NCBI GenBank assembly: GCA_027943245.1
Contig: JANDJZ010001289.1
Location: 1-11,212, forward strand
Reading direction: 5' to 3'
From: Acanthamoeba sp. SK_2022b
Taxonomy: Eukaryota; Discosea; Longamoebia; Acanthamoebidae
DNA length: 11,212 nucleotides
In this document: positions 1 through 7,182 of the stretch, in pieces
Layout: each line of letters begins with the position of its first letter
Position numbering within the stretch: position 1 is the stretch's first letter
Notes under the pieces: generated by a model
Database searches by the model: none
What the model was told of the DNA's origin: nothing
The model's input: only the letters and a program-made list of their open reading frames with translations
Made by a program: the position numbers and the translations under genes

Positions 1-428
1 TCCATTCTCCTCCTTCTCTACACTCGCGCCCCGAGAATGTCAAAAACAAATGTAATTCCCTCGCGTAGAGAACAAAAATCGTAAAAATAAAAACAAATCA
101 AAAACAAATCGAATCAAAGAACGAAAAAGCATGTGGAGGAGGGGGGGAGGCGTACTCTTCTTCTTGCCAAAGAAGAAGAACGACTTCTTGGGCTTGGGTG
201 TGGGCGACTGCGGCCGTCCCGACCGCGGGCTTAGTAGGCCCGCCTTGGGCGAACCCGGTCCGCTCTCTGCCTGCGCGGCAACGGCCACCTCCCCTTCGGC
301 TAGAGAAGACCCATCATCCAGCCACGATCAAAAAACAAACAGACAAATAAACCTGTGGAGTCAGGCTACCCGCCCCATTTTAAACAAATCTGATAACGAC
401 TTGCTTGCTGGGGCGTACATTTCTGCAT
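1..428 (-). CDS. Partial unrecognised Ser/Pro-rich basic protein, 5' part (tentative)
   Basis: I do not recognise this gene and its function is unknown. A tentative model starts at the ATG at 428-426, after an A-rich leader. A 10-nt first exon (428-419) ends at a GTACGC donor, followed by an intron 418-300 with a TCTCTAG acceptor and exon 2 at 299-156. A second intron 155-18 starts with GTACGCC and ends in TGTAG, and exon 3 begins at 17 and leaves the window. Phases match at both junctions. The product begins MQKSEGEVAV, has several SP/TP sites (SPKAG, SPRSG, QSPTP), then a basic-aromatic cluster KPKKSFFFFGKKK joined to KKEENG. Exon 2 has high GC3 on this strand. The cluster resembles the lysine/phenylalanine membrane-binding segments of MARCKS-like proteins, which is only an analogy; no N-terminal glycine for myristoylation is present. 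A rival plus-strand reading exists at 449-619. Confidence 0.4.
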
Positions 429-860
429 CTTTCTGTGTGTGTTTGTAGTTTGAGGTGGCTGGTCGCGGAGGCTTCTCGAGAAGGTACAGGCCACACCAGG
501 GGTTGAGGGACGATCTTCTTATCCCGATAGGTAAGGATGCGTGTTCTAGGTTTGTCTAAGGGCCCCTTGTGTGTGCAGCACAAGACCCGAGCGGGCAGTT
601 TGCGGCAAGCAGCAAATGAATGGGGGAACCAATGGCGGAGTTCACGCACGAAGACGACGATCACCCTCGACGACAACCACTACCACCCCCCCCCCGCGCC
701 AATGCGCCGTCGGTAACGCGACAGCAAACTTCAAAGGGGGGGGGGGGTGCTCGTGTGTTGGTGTGGGATTCGTGTTGGGTAGAGGGAGGTGGGGCAATGG
801 GCCCCTTACAAGGCCGCCGTCGTCGTGGTGGGGTGGGGGGAAGGTGTGGGAAGAGAAATC
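429..860. other. Spacer with homopolymer tracts; no confident gene
   Basis: This stretch lies between the tentative left-edge gene and the PP2C stop codon. It holds a C10 run (686-695), a G12 run (736-747) and further G-tracts near 827-840. If the left-edge gene is real, 429-450 is its leader, rich in A and C on the minus strand. Two plus-strand blocks (449-530 and 579-619) can be joined across a 48-nt GT-AG interval into a short open frame ending in TGA, but no supporting upstream exon was found. No AATAAA signal for the PP2C gene is visible here. Confidence 0.5.
686..747. repeat. C10 ... G12 homopolymer pair
   Basis: Ten consecutive C residues (686-695) are followed 40 nt later by twelve consecutive G residues (736-747). 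The two runs are complementary, so either strand could form a hairpin with a 10-bp stem. The pair lies 114 to 175 nt beyond the PP2C stop codon. Such runs are also sites of polymerase slippage and sequencing error, so exact lengths are uncertain. Confidence 0.7.
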
Positions 861-2326
861 TTACAAGATGATAACCATCACGCTCACGTTGTCGGTGGTG
901 CCGTTCTTCAGCGCGTGGATGAGCAGCTTCTTGGCCATCGAATCCGCGTCCGACTCGCCGCTGATGAGGTCCACCGCCTCCTGATCGGTGCACACGTCCC
1001 AGAGCTGCGGGAGACCACGCGCGCCAGCGTTAGCGGGAAGGCCTTTGCCGTCGATCGCAGCTGAGGGGAGAGGGGGAGAGAGAGAGAGAGAGAGAGGCGT
1101 ACGCCGTCGCAAGCCAGGATGAGGTGGTTGTCGCCAGACTCGAGCTTGATGTCCTGAGTGTATGGCTCGCCGGTGACGTAGTCCTTCATGGCGCAGTCGC
1201 CCAGAGAACGGGTGACGGCGAGAATACCTGGAGAGACACAGTCGCAGCGAAGGTGTGAGATCACCACGACACAATGGAAGACGGGGGGGAGGAGGAGGGG
1301 GAGGAGACGATCCGCGCGATGACGAGCGGTGACAGAACGCGTTTACATGCAACGAAATAACCGACCGACCAACCAACGAACAGAACAGAACAGACACGTG
1401 AACAAGGAAACAAGGTACCGTTGACACGGTTGAGGACGATGAAACCACCGGCCTTGACGATGCGCTTGGCCTCGGCCTCGTCGGCGCCCTTGTGCTCGTA
1501 GGTGAGGCGGACGGCCTTGCCGCTCCGGCTGAAGATCAAAAAAAAACACGAAACAATAGGAGAAAGAAGATACAAACAAGATCAGCTGCTGCTGCTGCTG
1601 CTTGATCTCGTCGCGACGCTGATTTGAAAAGAAAATAATCGAAGCTTCTCGGAGGCAGGAAGATTGATAGATGAGCGGGCGGGGAGAAAGGTTGCGTACG
1701 CAAGAACAGCTCTAGCGTCGCCGACGTTGGCGCAGTGCAACCAGCGCTCGTCGCTCTTCTTTCTGATGAGGGCGGTGACCGTGGTGGTGCCCGAGTAGAG
1801 AATCTTGTTCTCGCCCACCTGGGCGTCGGTCTTGCGGTAGGCATCGGCCCAGGCCTCGGGAATGTTGTTTTGGTTGGCCTTGTACGACGACACAAAGTTC
1901 TAATGCGCCCAAAAATTCAAGAAGAAATGGTGAACGATTTTGCAGAATGGCATTGATGCCAAGAGCATTGAAGCGGAGGCGATTGGGTATGCACCTCATG
2001 AAGGGACTTGGCAACAAAATCTACAGCTCCCCGACCACCATGTCCATCATAAATCGCGAAGTAACCAGTCTCTTTTTCGCCAGCAAAGCCGTCAACGACG
2101 ACATGGGCATCCTGAAGGAGGTGAAGGCGGGGTAAGTTATGGCCGGAGCGAATGGGGAGGGAGAGAAAAATGGGAGGTAGTCCAAAATGACGAGCCCATT
2201 CTAATCCTCACGGACAAAGGTGAGACAAGGCCAAGAAGTGCGCACCTCCATCGTTCGCCTGAAGCGGGCATTTCTGTCTTGGGCGATGCCGACAGCCTTG
2301 ACTGATGTGAATTTCTCTCCCTGCAT
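861..2326 (-). CDS. PP2C-family Ser/Thr protein phosphatase, PTC1-like
   Basis: This is a metal-dependent (Mg/Mn) phosphatase that removes phosphate from Ser/Thr. Yeast PTC1, the closest family member I recall, acts in the cytosol/nucleus and dampens MAPK signalling; that role here is inferred. Exons: 2326-2246, 2111-1995, 1899-1700, 1528-1419, 1227-1103, 1004-861, with all phases consistent, giving 258 aa and essentially only the catalytic domain. Visible motifs in order: RRTMED (23-28), FAIYDGHGG (45-53, metal-binding Asp49/Gly50), SGTTTVTA (102-109), NVGDAR (124-129), [25 protein letters not shown] (ending at 180), LILACDGLWD (Asp210 metal ligand) and GTTDN (Asp249/Asn250). All expected metal ligands are present; the usual GDSR reads GDAR. 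The start was placed at ATG 2326, the first ATG of the conserved frame. That frame stays open upstream to about 2458, so an extra 5' exon is possible. Introns are 98 to 191 nt. Confidence 0.93.
1077..1096. repeat. (AG)10 dinucleotide repeat inside PP2C intron 5
   Basis: Ten AG units sit in the intron 1005-1102. In the sense of the gene (minus strand) this is a CT-rich polypyrimidine run about 70 nt upstream of the acceptor, so it may help 3' splice site recognition or simply be a neutral microsatellite. Confidence 0.85.
1585..1602. repeat. (GCT)6 trinucleotide repeat inside PP2C intron 3
   Basis: Six GCT units (AGC on the gene strand) lie within the intron 1529-1699, flanked by short complementary GATC-containing ends. 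The repeat is not in the coding frame, because the exons on either side join cleanly as VLA|RSGKAV, matching the PP2C core. Confidence 0.85.
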
Positions 2327-2752
2327 GTTTGCTGTCTTGGTGTCAGATGGAAAGAGAACTGGAGAGTTGGCCTCGATCTCGCTATCCGGTCGGGTACGGG
2401 CACGCGCAAGCCACCCGAGCACCGCAACCGCGGCGCAGGTGTCCCAATGGCGGGCACTGAAATGTCGACATTCATCCGAGGAATTCGGTGATTATTTCTG
2501 AGATTTTATTTTCTATTTGAAACATGGGTTTTCTTTTTCAGGAACAAGAGACAAAGGGAAGGCCTGGCCACCCCTTTTGCACTCGTTCTCGACACCGCTG
2601 TACACACAGAAAACGGTAGGCCTACCGTTGCGCCAACTTCCTTGGCTGATCCTCTTGGTCGCTCAGTACTCCCAGTTTGGCGGATCGATGCCGGCTTCAG
2701 CAGCCGCTACGTACGCCTCCTCCCTCCCGGGTTTTATCAAAAGACCAACGCC
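2327..2752. other. Spacer: histone H1 3' flank and PP2C 5' flank
   Basis: This is a 426-bp gap between two head-to-tail minus-strand genes. The minus-strand part 2458-2327 is GC-rich and open in the PP2C frame, reading through a hydrophobic patch (AAVAVLGWLARA) to the chosen PP2C ATG. A TTTCAG acceptor-like site lies just upstream at about 2459-2464. This could be a longer N-terminus with a further 5' exon, or leader sequence. The stretch 2500-2540 is AT-rich and intron-like. I see no clear TATA box or RNA gene. Confidence 0.4.
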
Positions 2753-3584
2753 TTAGGCCTTGGACGTCTTGGCCTTGCGGGTGCTGGGGGCCGCTGGGGC
2801 CTTCTCCTGGCCGGCCGTGAGGGAGTTCTTGGTGGTGCGCGGCTTGGGCTTGGTGGAGTAGGCCGGGGTCTTGCGGGTCACCCTCTTCTTGGGCTCTTCG
2901 GCCGCTTTCTTGGGGGCGGCCTTCTTGGTCTTCTTGGGGGCAGGCGAAGCGGACCTCGACCTCGACGAGCCGCGCGAGGGCGACTTAGACTTGGAGCGGG
3001 TAGACGACTTGGATGAGGTCTTGGACTTTGTGGACGTCTTGCTCTTGCGTGCGGGAGAAGCAGAGGTCTCCTTCTTGCTCGACTTCTTGGGGGCGGGCGA
3101 TGCGGACCTCGACCTCGACGAGCCGCGCGAGGGCGACTTGGACTTGGAACGGCCGCGCGCGGGCGAGCGAGAGCGCGAACGCGAGCGCGTAGACTTGCCC
3201 TCCAGCTTGTCGAGCGTCTTCTTGGGGAGCTTGTAGGAAGACTTGGACTGGATGAGCTTCTTGTTCTCCACGAGCCTCTTGAGGCTCAGCTTGAGCTGGG
3301 CCTTCAGGCGACTCTCGGGGATGTCCGGATACTCGCTGGTGATGTACTTGGAGACGGCGATGGCGCTGCCTTTCTTCTTCTCACCCTCGCCGATGGCGTA
3401 GAGGGCCTCCACGATCATCTTGCCATCATAACATCAACACACATATGAGATTTGGAGGAAAGCCGGCCGAGCCGCCAAAGAAAGAACACGTAGCAGGAAG
3501 TAGTGAGCACACCTTTTCATAGGAAGGGTGGGTGGGCCCTTCCTTGCTGGCCTTGGTGGACTTGGTGGCAGGCTTGCGCGGCAT
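2753..3584 (-). CDS. Linker histone H1 with RS/SP-rich C-terminal tail
   Basis: This is a chromatin linker histone that binds nucleosome dyad and linker DNA in the nucleus. Exon 1 (3584-3513, 24 codons) begins MPRKPATKSTKASKEG and joins exon 2 (3418-2753) across a 94-nt intron (3419-3512) in phase 0, giving 245 aa. Residues about 18-91 form the H1/H5 winged-helix (globular) domain: HPSYEKMIVEALYAI, an internal SKYI helix, an LKLSLKRLVENKKLIQ recognition region and the closing YKLPKK wing. The tail (about 92-245) is Lys/Arg/Ser/Pro/Ala-rich with many RS dipeptides and SP sites (SRSRSRSPARG, SKSKSPSRG, SASPAPKK), which are typical CDK/SR-kinase style targets. A 70-bp segment of the tail is duplicated in frame. 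The extensive RS content is unusual for H1 and recalls SR splicing factors, but no RRM domain is present. H1 identity is well supported by the globular domain. Confidence 0.92.
2930..3152 (-). repeat. In-frame duplicated tail segment in histone H1
   Basis: Two near-identical copies of about 70 bp (2930-2999 and 3083-3152), offset by 153 bp or 51 codons, each encode SKSKSPSRGSSRSRSASPAPKK-like sequence. They differ at a few mostly synonymous positions, suggesting a duplication kept under protein-level selection. The intervening unit also encodes Ser/Lys-rich tail. Confidence 0.9.
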
Positions 3585-3799
3585 GTCTTCGGGCTGGGGA
3601 GTATCGCTTTCGATATGGGCTGGTGTGTCTCGAGCAAAGGCAAAGTGTGCGAATAGAGTTGCCAACGGTCGGCCAAAGGGTTTTCTGGTCCCGTGCTGCT
3701 GTGTCCCTCTTTTTTCCCGCTTCCTCTTGGCCAACGGCCATCACAGCCCAACGGACACCGTTTTGTGCTTTCGCAACTGAGAAATATCCCTCCGTGCGC

Positions 3800-3802
3800 A
3801 AA

Positions 3803-3833
<31 letters not shown>

Positions 3834-3836
3834 ATA
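3800..3836. repeat. (AAAT)9 microsatellite
   Basis: Nine AAAT units plus one A lie 125 to 161 nt downstream of the CCT2 stop codon (TATTT on the CCT2 strand). The run is just beyond the probable CCT2 polyadenylation signal. Confidence 0.95.
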
Positions 3837-3916
3837 CACAAAAATAGCTTTGGGCCTGGGATACGATGTGTGGGGACACAGGAAGGAAGAGGCGTACGAG
3901 AGGAAAGCGAGAGTCG

Positions 3917-3922
3917 TTTATT
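3917..3922 (-). terminator. AATAAA polyadenylation signal for CCT2
   Basis: The plus-strand TTTATT reads AATAAA on the CCT2 strand, about 40 nt after the TAA stop at 3963-3961, a normal distance for a eukaryotic cleavage/polyadenylation signal. Confidence 0.55.
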
Positions 3923-3960
3923 GTTTTTGTTGCTTTTGTGACAGGGCTGCAGGAGGCGGC

Positions 3961-6051
3961 TTACATCCCCCGCATCCGTGGGTCCTGCTCGCGGGGCCTG
4001 CATGATGAAGAGAAAAGAGGGGAGGGGTCAAGTCAGCCCAACTCGTTCGAACGACACAAGAGCGCGGGGGGGGGGGAGGTGAAGCGAGAGCACAAACCTG
4101 GGCGCGGAGCGAATGATCTCATCAACGCGGAGGATCATTTCGGCGGCCTCGGCGGCGGAAAGGAGCACCTTGGACTTGACCTGGAACGACTCGGTGACGC
4201 CCAGCTCGTTGATGTCGCCCACGCTTCCGTTCTCGATGTCCAGGCCCATGGTGTGCTGGCCCTTGTGGTGGGCCGCTCGCAGCTGGCTCACCAGCTCCGT
4301 GCCGTCAAGGCCGGCGTTATCGGCGATGATGGTGGGGATCTGCCTCAGAGCACGGGCGAACGCCTCGACGGCCATCGCCACCTTTCCACTGCGAACAAGG
4401 CAAGGGGCGAGGTGTCAGAAACAACGTATCAACCACTGCCACTCTGAAGCCGTCGTCAGAATCAAGGGCTACCTGGTGGAAGCGGCGAGCTGGTCGACAG
4501 CCTCGGCCATCAGCATCTCCGAGCAACCGGCGCCCATAACGGTTCTGGTCTCCTTGACGGTCTGTCGATTGGTGACCAGAGGAAGAAGAAGAAACAAGGG
4601 GTCAGTGAATGGCAGAGCTGAGGGGGGGGGGGTCATGATCGACGGTCGAAACGCTTGGCAAAAAGAGAGAAGCAAACCTGCGAAAGGACGCAGAGGGCGT
4701 CGTGGAGAGACCGCTCGGCCTCGTCGAGGAGGTGCTGCGTGGCACCCCTCAGCACGATGGTGCACGCCTCACCAAGAGCCACACCGCTGAAGCGAATTGC
4801 CTACAGGCGGAAGAAGATGCGCCAGTTGTGAGGTGGTGCACGAGGCACGCTCACCGCTGAACCGGAAGCGGCGGTGGAGGCGAGAGTGCTGAGAAAGGAA
4901 GCTTACCTTCTCCTCGCCAAGCATGATCTCCTCGATGAGCTTGCAGGTTCCGAGCTTGACAAGTTCGGGGTGGTCGAAAGTAGAAACGATTTCGGCTCCA
5001 AGAACGAGGGCAAGTCGCTCCATTCCATCAAAATCGGCATGCTCGATGGCCATCACGCCCTTGTCGGCGAAGAACATCTCGGGAAGGTTGTAGATGAGCT
5101 GCCTGTTGATGAACACGTTGCAGCCGTGATCGACAATCTTCTGGCATTTGGTGAGCATGCGCTGACGCTCGGCCTGCTCGATCTCCGCCACCTTCGCGGC
5201 AGAATCGACGCGAACGCGGGAACCGAAGATCTTGATCTTATCCGTGTCCATGGCCGTGTTGGCAACGAGCACCTTGGCATTCTCCACGCGCTTGGGCTGG
5301 CCGACGCCGATCTTCTTCTGCAGGATGAAGCCCTCATCGAGGAACGAATCGCGCAGGGCGCCGCCACGCTTCTTGATGATGTGAATGGCCTCGAGATTGG
5401 TGCTGCCCTTGAGGCGCAGGACGGCATCGACGGCAAGCTGAGCAAAATGCTCGCGCTCCTGGCTGAGAATCTTGGAGGAGAGGGTGGTGCGCGCCACAGC
5501 CAGCAGATCCTCGCGGAATCGGGCGGCATCGGCGCCGTGATCCTTGGCCGCCTTCTCCAAGGCGCTGAAGGCCACCTCGGCAGCGCGACGCCAGCCGTGG
5601 GAGATCAGCTGCGGGTGGAGCTTGGCCTCGGTGCACAGCCTCTCAGCCTCGCGCAGCAACTCGCCGGCCAGCACGGTGACGCTGGTTGTGCCATCACCCA
5701 CCTCATCGTCCTGCGTCTTCGAGCACTCGATGAGCACCTTGGCCGCCGGGTTATCGACGAAGAGCGACTTCAGAATCGTGGCACCATCATTGGTCACAGT
5801 AACCTCTCCCTCGCGGCCCAACGACTGAAGGATCTTATCCATGCCCTTGGGGCCCAAGGTGGTCTTCACCAGATCTTCAAAGGCATTACGAAATGGGTAA
5901 GAAAAATGTCATACATACAGAGAGTAGCGCGAGGGGAGGAAAACGTACCGCTAATGGCAATAGCGCCAGCGAAGATGGAGCTGCGGGCTTCTTCGCCTCT
6001 CTCCTCGCTGGCACCCTGGCCCAAAATCTCTCCTTCCCTCAAGCTGGCCAT
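3961..6051 (-). CDS. CCT2: T-complex protein 1 subunit beta (CCT2 chaperonin)
   Basis: This is one of the eight subunits of the cytosolic chaperonin TRiC/CCT, which folds actin, tubulin and other proteins using ATP. Exons: 6051-5949, 5874-4907, 4800-4678, 4561-4473, 4388-4098 and 3997-3961, all in consistent phase, giving 536 aa, the normal length. Group II chaperonin motifs are visible: LGPKGMDK (41-48), TNDGATIL (62-69) and [12 protein letters not shown] (89-100, containing the catalytic Asp region of the ATP site). The beta-subunit assignment rests on [52 protein letters not shown] and the C-terminal [11 protein letters not shown] followed by a short tail ending MRGM. Exon 1 encodes the N-terminus before [10 protein letters not shown]. 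The very small last exon (12 codons including stop) was found by phase. Start is ATG 6051; no earlier in-frame ATG is seen. It shares a 193-bp divergent upstream region with the CHCH gene. Confidence 0.97.
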
Positions 6052-6244
6052 TGGATCACAGATGTAGATGAGAATTGGCAAATGATGCGTGCCCAAAGCA
6101 AAAAGCCGGAAGCAAAGAAAACAAGCAGGACAAAAAGAAATTGGTTTTCATTCTGTAATTTGCGACCAACAAAACATTCAAAGTATGGCCAGCACTGCGA
6201 AGACAAGACCAGCAACGGCGTGATTCAGCAAAGCAGCTGACAAA
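6052..6244. promoter_or_regulatory. Divergent intergenic promoter region, CCT2 / CHCH gene
   Basis: Only 193 bp separate the two start codons, so both promoters must lie here or overlap the genes. On the CCT2 strand CCAAT occurs at 6144-6140 (about 90 nt before the ATG) and 6078-6074. An AACGG core occurs near 6214. No TATA box is clear. Regulatory roles are inferred from position. Confidence 0.5.
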
Positions 6245-6964
6245 ATGGCGCAAAACGAGGAGCGATTTGACTTTGAGGCCGTCCTTGGCACGCAGACCAA
6301 GGGTTGGGCATGTGCTTCTGACCTCCAGAACCTCACTCGCTGGTACTGTGCCTTCACAGAGTCGAGGCACCTCTTTTTCTCTTGCTTCTAATCTGGGGGG
6401 GGGGCAGCTTCAACGACCGCAACCTGGCAGCTTGCCAGAGCTACATGGACGCCTTTGACCGCTGCACCGCCCAAGGTATCTCGCTCGCGGTTCTCTCAAA
6501 GTGGGCGTGCCTCCCTTGTGTGGCGTTGACCATTGACGCGCGTTTCTGGTGTGTGTGTGTTTGCACAGCCCCGTATCCGGCGCGCAAGCCCGCCGACGAC
6601 GATGACGACGAGGAGGAGGAGGAAGAAATGGCCGGCGGGCCCGTGTCCAAGGTGGCCATCGCGATCGCGCCGCAGGTCTTCATCGGCGACGCGCCTCGCA
6701 AGAAGACCTGGCTTTCTACGGTGCCTTTCCGCGTTCTTTTTTTCGTTGTGTTTTTTCTTTCCTTTTTTCCCATTGGTCGCCAAGAAAAGAAGCAGACGGC
6801 CACGTGGCGTGCGTGTGGCGTGCGCGCGTGGTGTCCTGATGGTGTTCCTTTGTGTGGCGTGGGCCGTGCAGACGCTGGAAAGGTTGATGCCCAAGATCTT
6901 CACCGAGGGGGACGGCGATGATGATGATGACGACGACAAGGGAAAGGACGACAAGGACGACTAA
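6245..6964 (+). CDS. Twin CX9C (CHCH-fold) small protein with acidic tracts
   Basis: I recognise the motif but no specific ortholog. Exons: 6245-6342, 6408-6475, 6569-6720, 6872-6964; introns of 65, 93 and 151 nt; phases 2, 1 and 0 match; product 136 aa. Once intron 1 is removed, the four cysteines fall at 23, 33, 42 and 52, giving C-X9-C-X8-C-X9-C with helix-like spacers (ASDLQNLTR and QSYMDAFDR). This is the signature of CHCH proteins, most of which are oxidised by MIA40 in the mitochondrial intermembrane space. The rest is unusual: an Asp/Glu run (65-75), a hydrophobic stretch VSKVAIAIAPQVFIG (81-95), a basic turn, TLERLMPKIF (107-116) and a Lys/Asp tail (120-136). Intron 1 has a GTACTG donor, a CTAAT branch-like site and a G-run before CAG. 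Mitochondrial location is inferred. The C-terminal exons are supported by phase and GC bias only. Confidence 0.75.
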
Positions 6965-7093
6965 GGCTCCCATAACCCTCCGCCATGCTAGCCCCCCCCC
7001 TCAATGGCGAAGTATGGATAAAGGAGAATGTATTGTGTCGCGGTTATGTCGTTTCAAGCTTGCCGAAGCTTCCAGTAAGCCCGAAGCTCCGCA

Positions 7094-7121
7094 TAAATAA
7101 ATAAATAAATAAATAAATAAA
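7094..7121. repeat. (TAAA)7 microsatellite, contains AATAAA signals
   Basis: Seven TAAA units start 130 nt after the stop of the CHCH gene and 62 nt before the riboflavin kinase ATG. The array contains overlapping AATAAA hexamers in the transcript sense, so it may double as the polyadenylation signal of the CHCH gene. It is the same repeat family as the run near 3800. Confidence 0.9.
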
Positions 7122-7182
7122 AAAGAAATGCTCCTCGGCGAGTTGGGCTATTGTTGTTGTGTTGCAAGCGCGAGCAAGTGAG

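Larger units (their letters stand above)
3585..3960. promoter_or_regulatory. Histone H1 upstream region and CCT2 3' flank
   Basis: This 376-bp spacer separates two minus-strand genes. Near CCT2 it carries AATAAA on the minus strand (3922-3917) and a (TAAA)n microsatellite. Nearer H1 there are three AACGG-core boxes: GCCAACGG at 3661-3668, GCCAACGG at 3730-3737 and CCCAACGG at 3747-3754, lying 77, 146 and 163 nt before the H1 ATG. CAACGG fits the animal c-Myb consensus YAACKG, and the 3730 copy with its flank matches 10 of 11 positions of the plant mitosis-specific activator TCYAACGGYYA. A 5-bp hairpin, TATCG-CTTT-CGATA, is at 3602-3615. Function is inferred. Confidence 0.5.

Noticed and set aside
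131..448. Plus-strand frame of 105 codons beginning MWRRGGG
   Set aside because: Codon bias and splice phase favour the opposite strand at 156-299, and the frame ends in a pyrimidine/TG-rich stretch that looks like non-coding DNA.
661..993. Minus-strand and plus-strand low-complexity frames around the C10/G12 runs
   Set aside because: They consist mainly of Gly, Pro and Arg runs made by homopolymers and overlap the true PP2C terminal exon in another frame.
2727..2752. Possible histone-mRNA 3' stem-loop after the H1 stop
   Set aside because: A weak TTTT/AAAA inverted pairing exists around GATAAAA, but it does not match the metazoan histone stem-loop consensus and is too short to separate from chance.
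4874..6067. Very long plus-strand open frame (397 codons) across the CCT2 region
   Set aside because: It is antisense to CCT2, whose minus-strand exons match the chaperonin family throughout. Open antisense frames are expected where third positions are almost always G or C.
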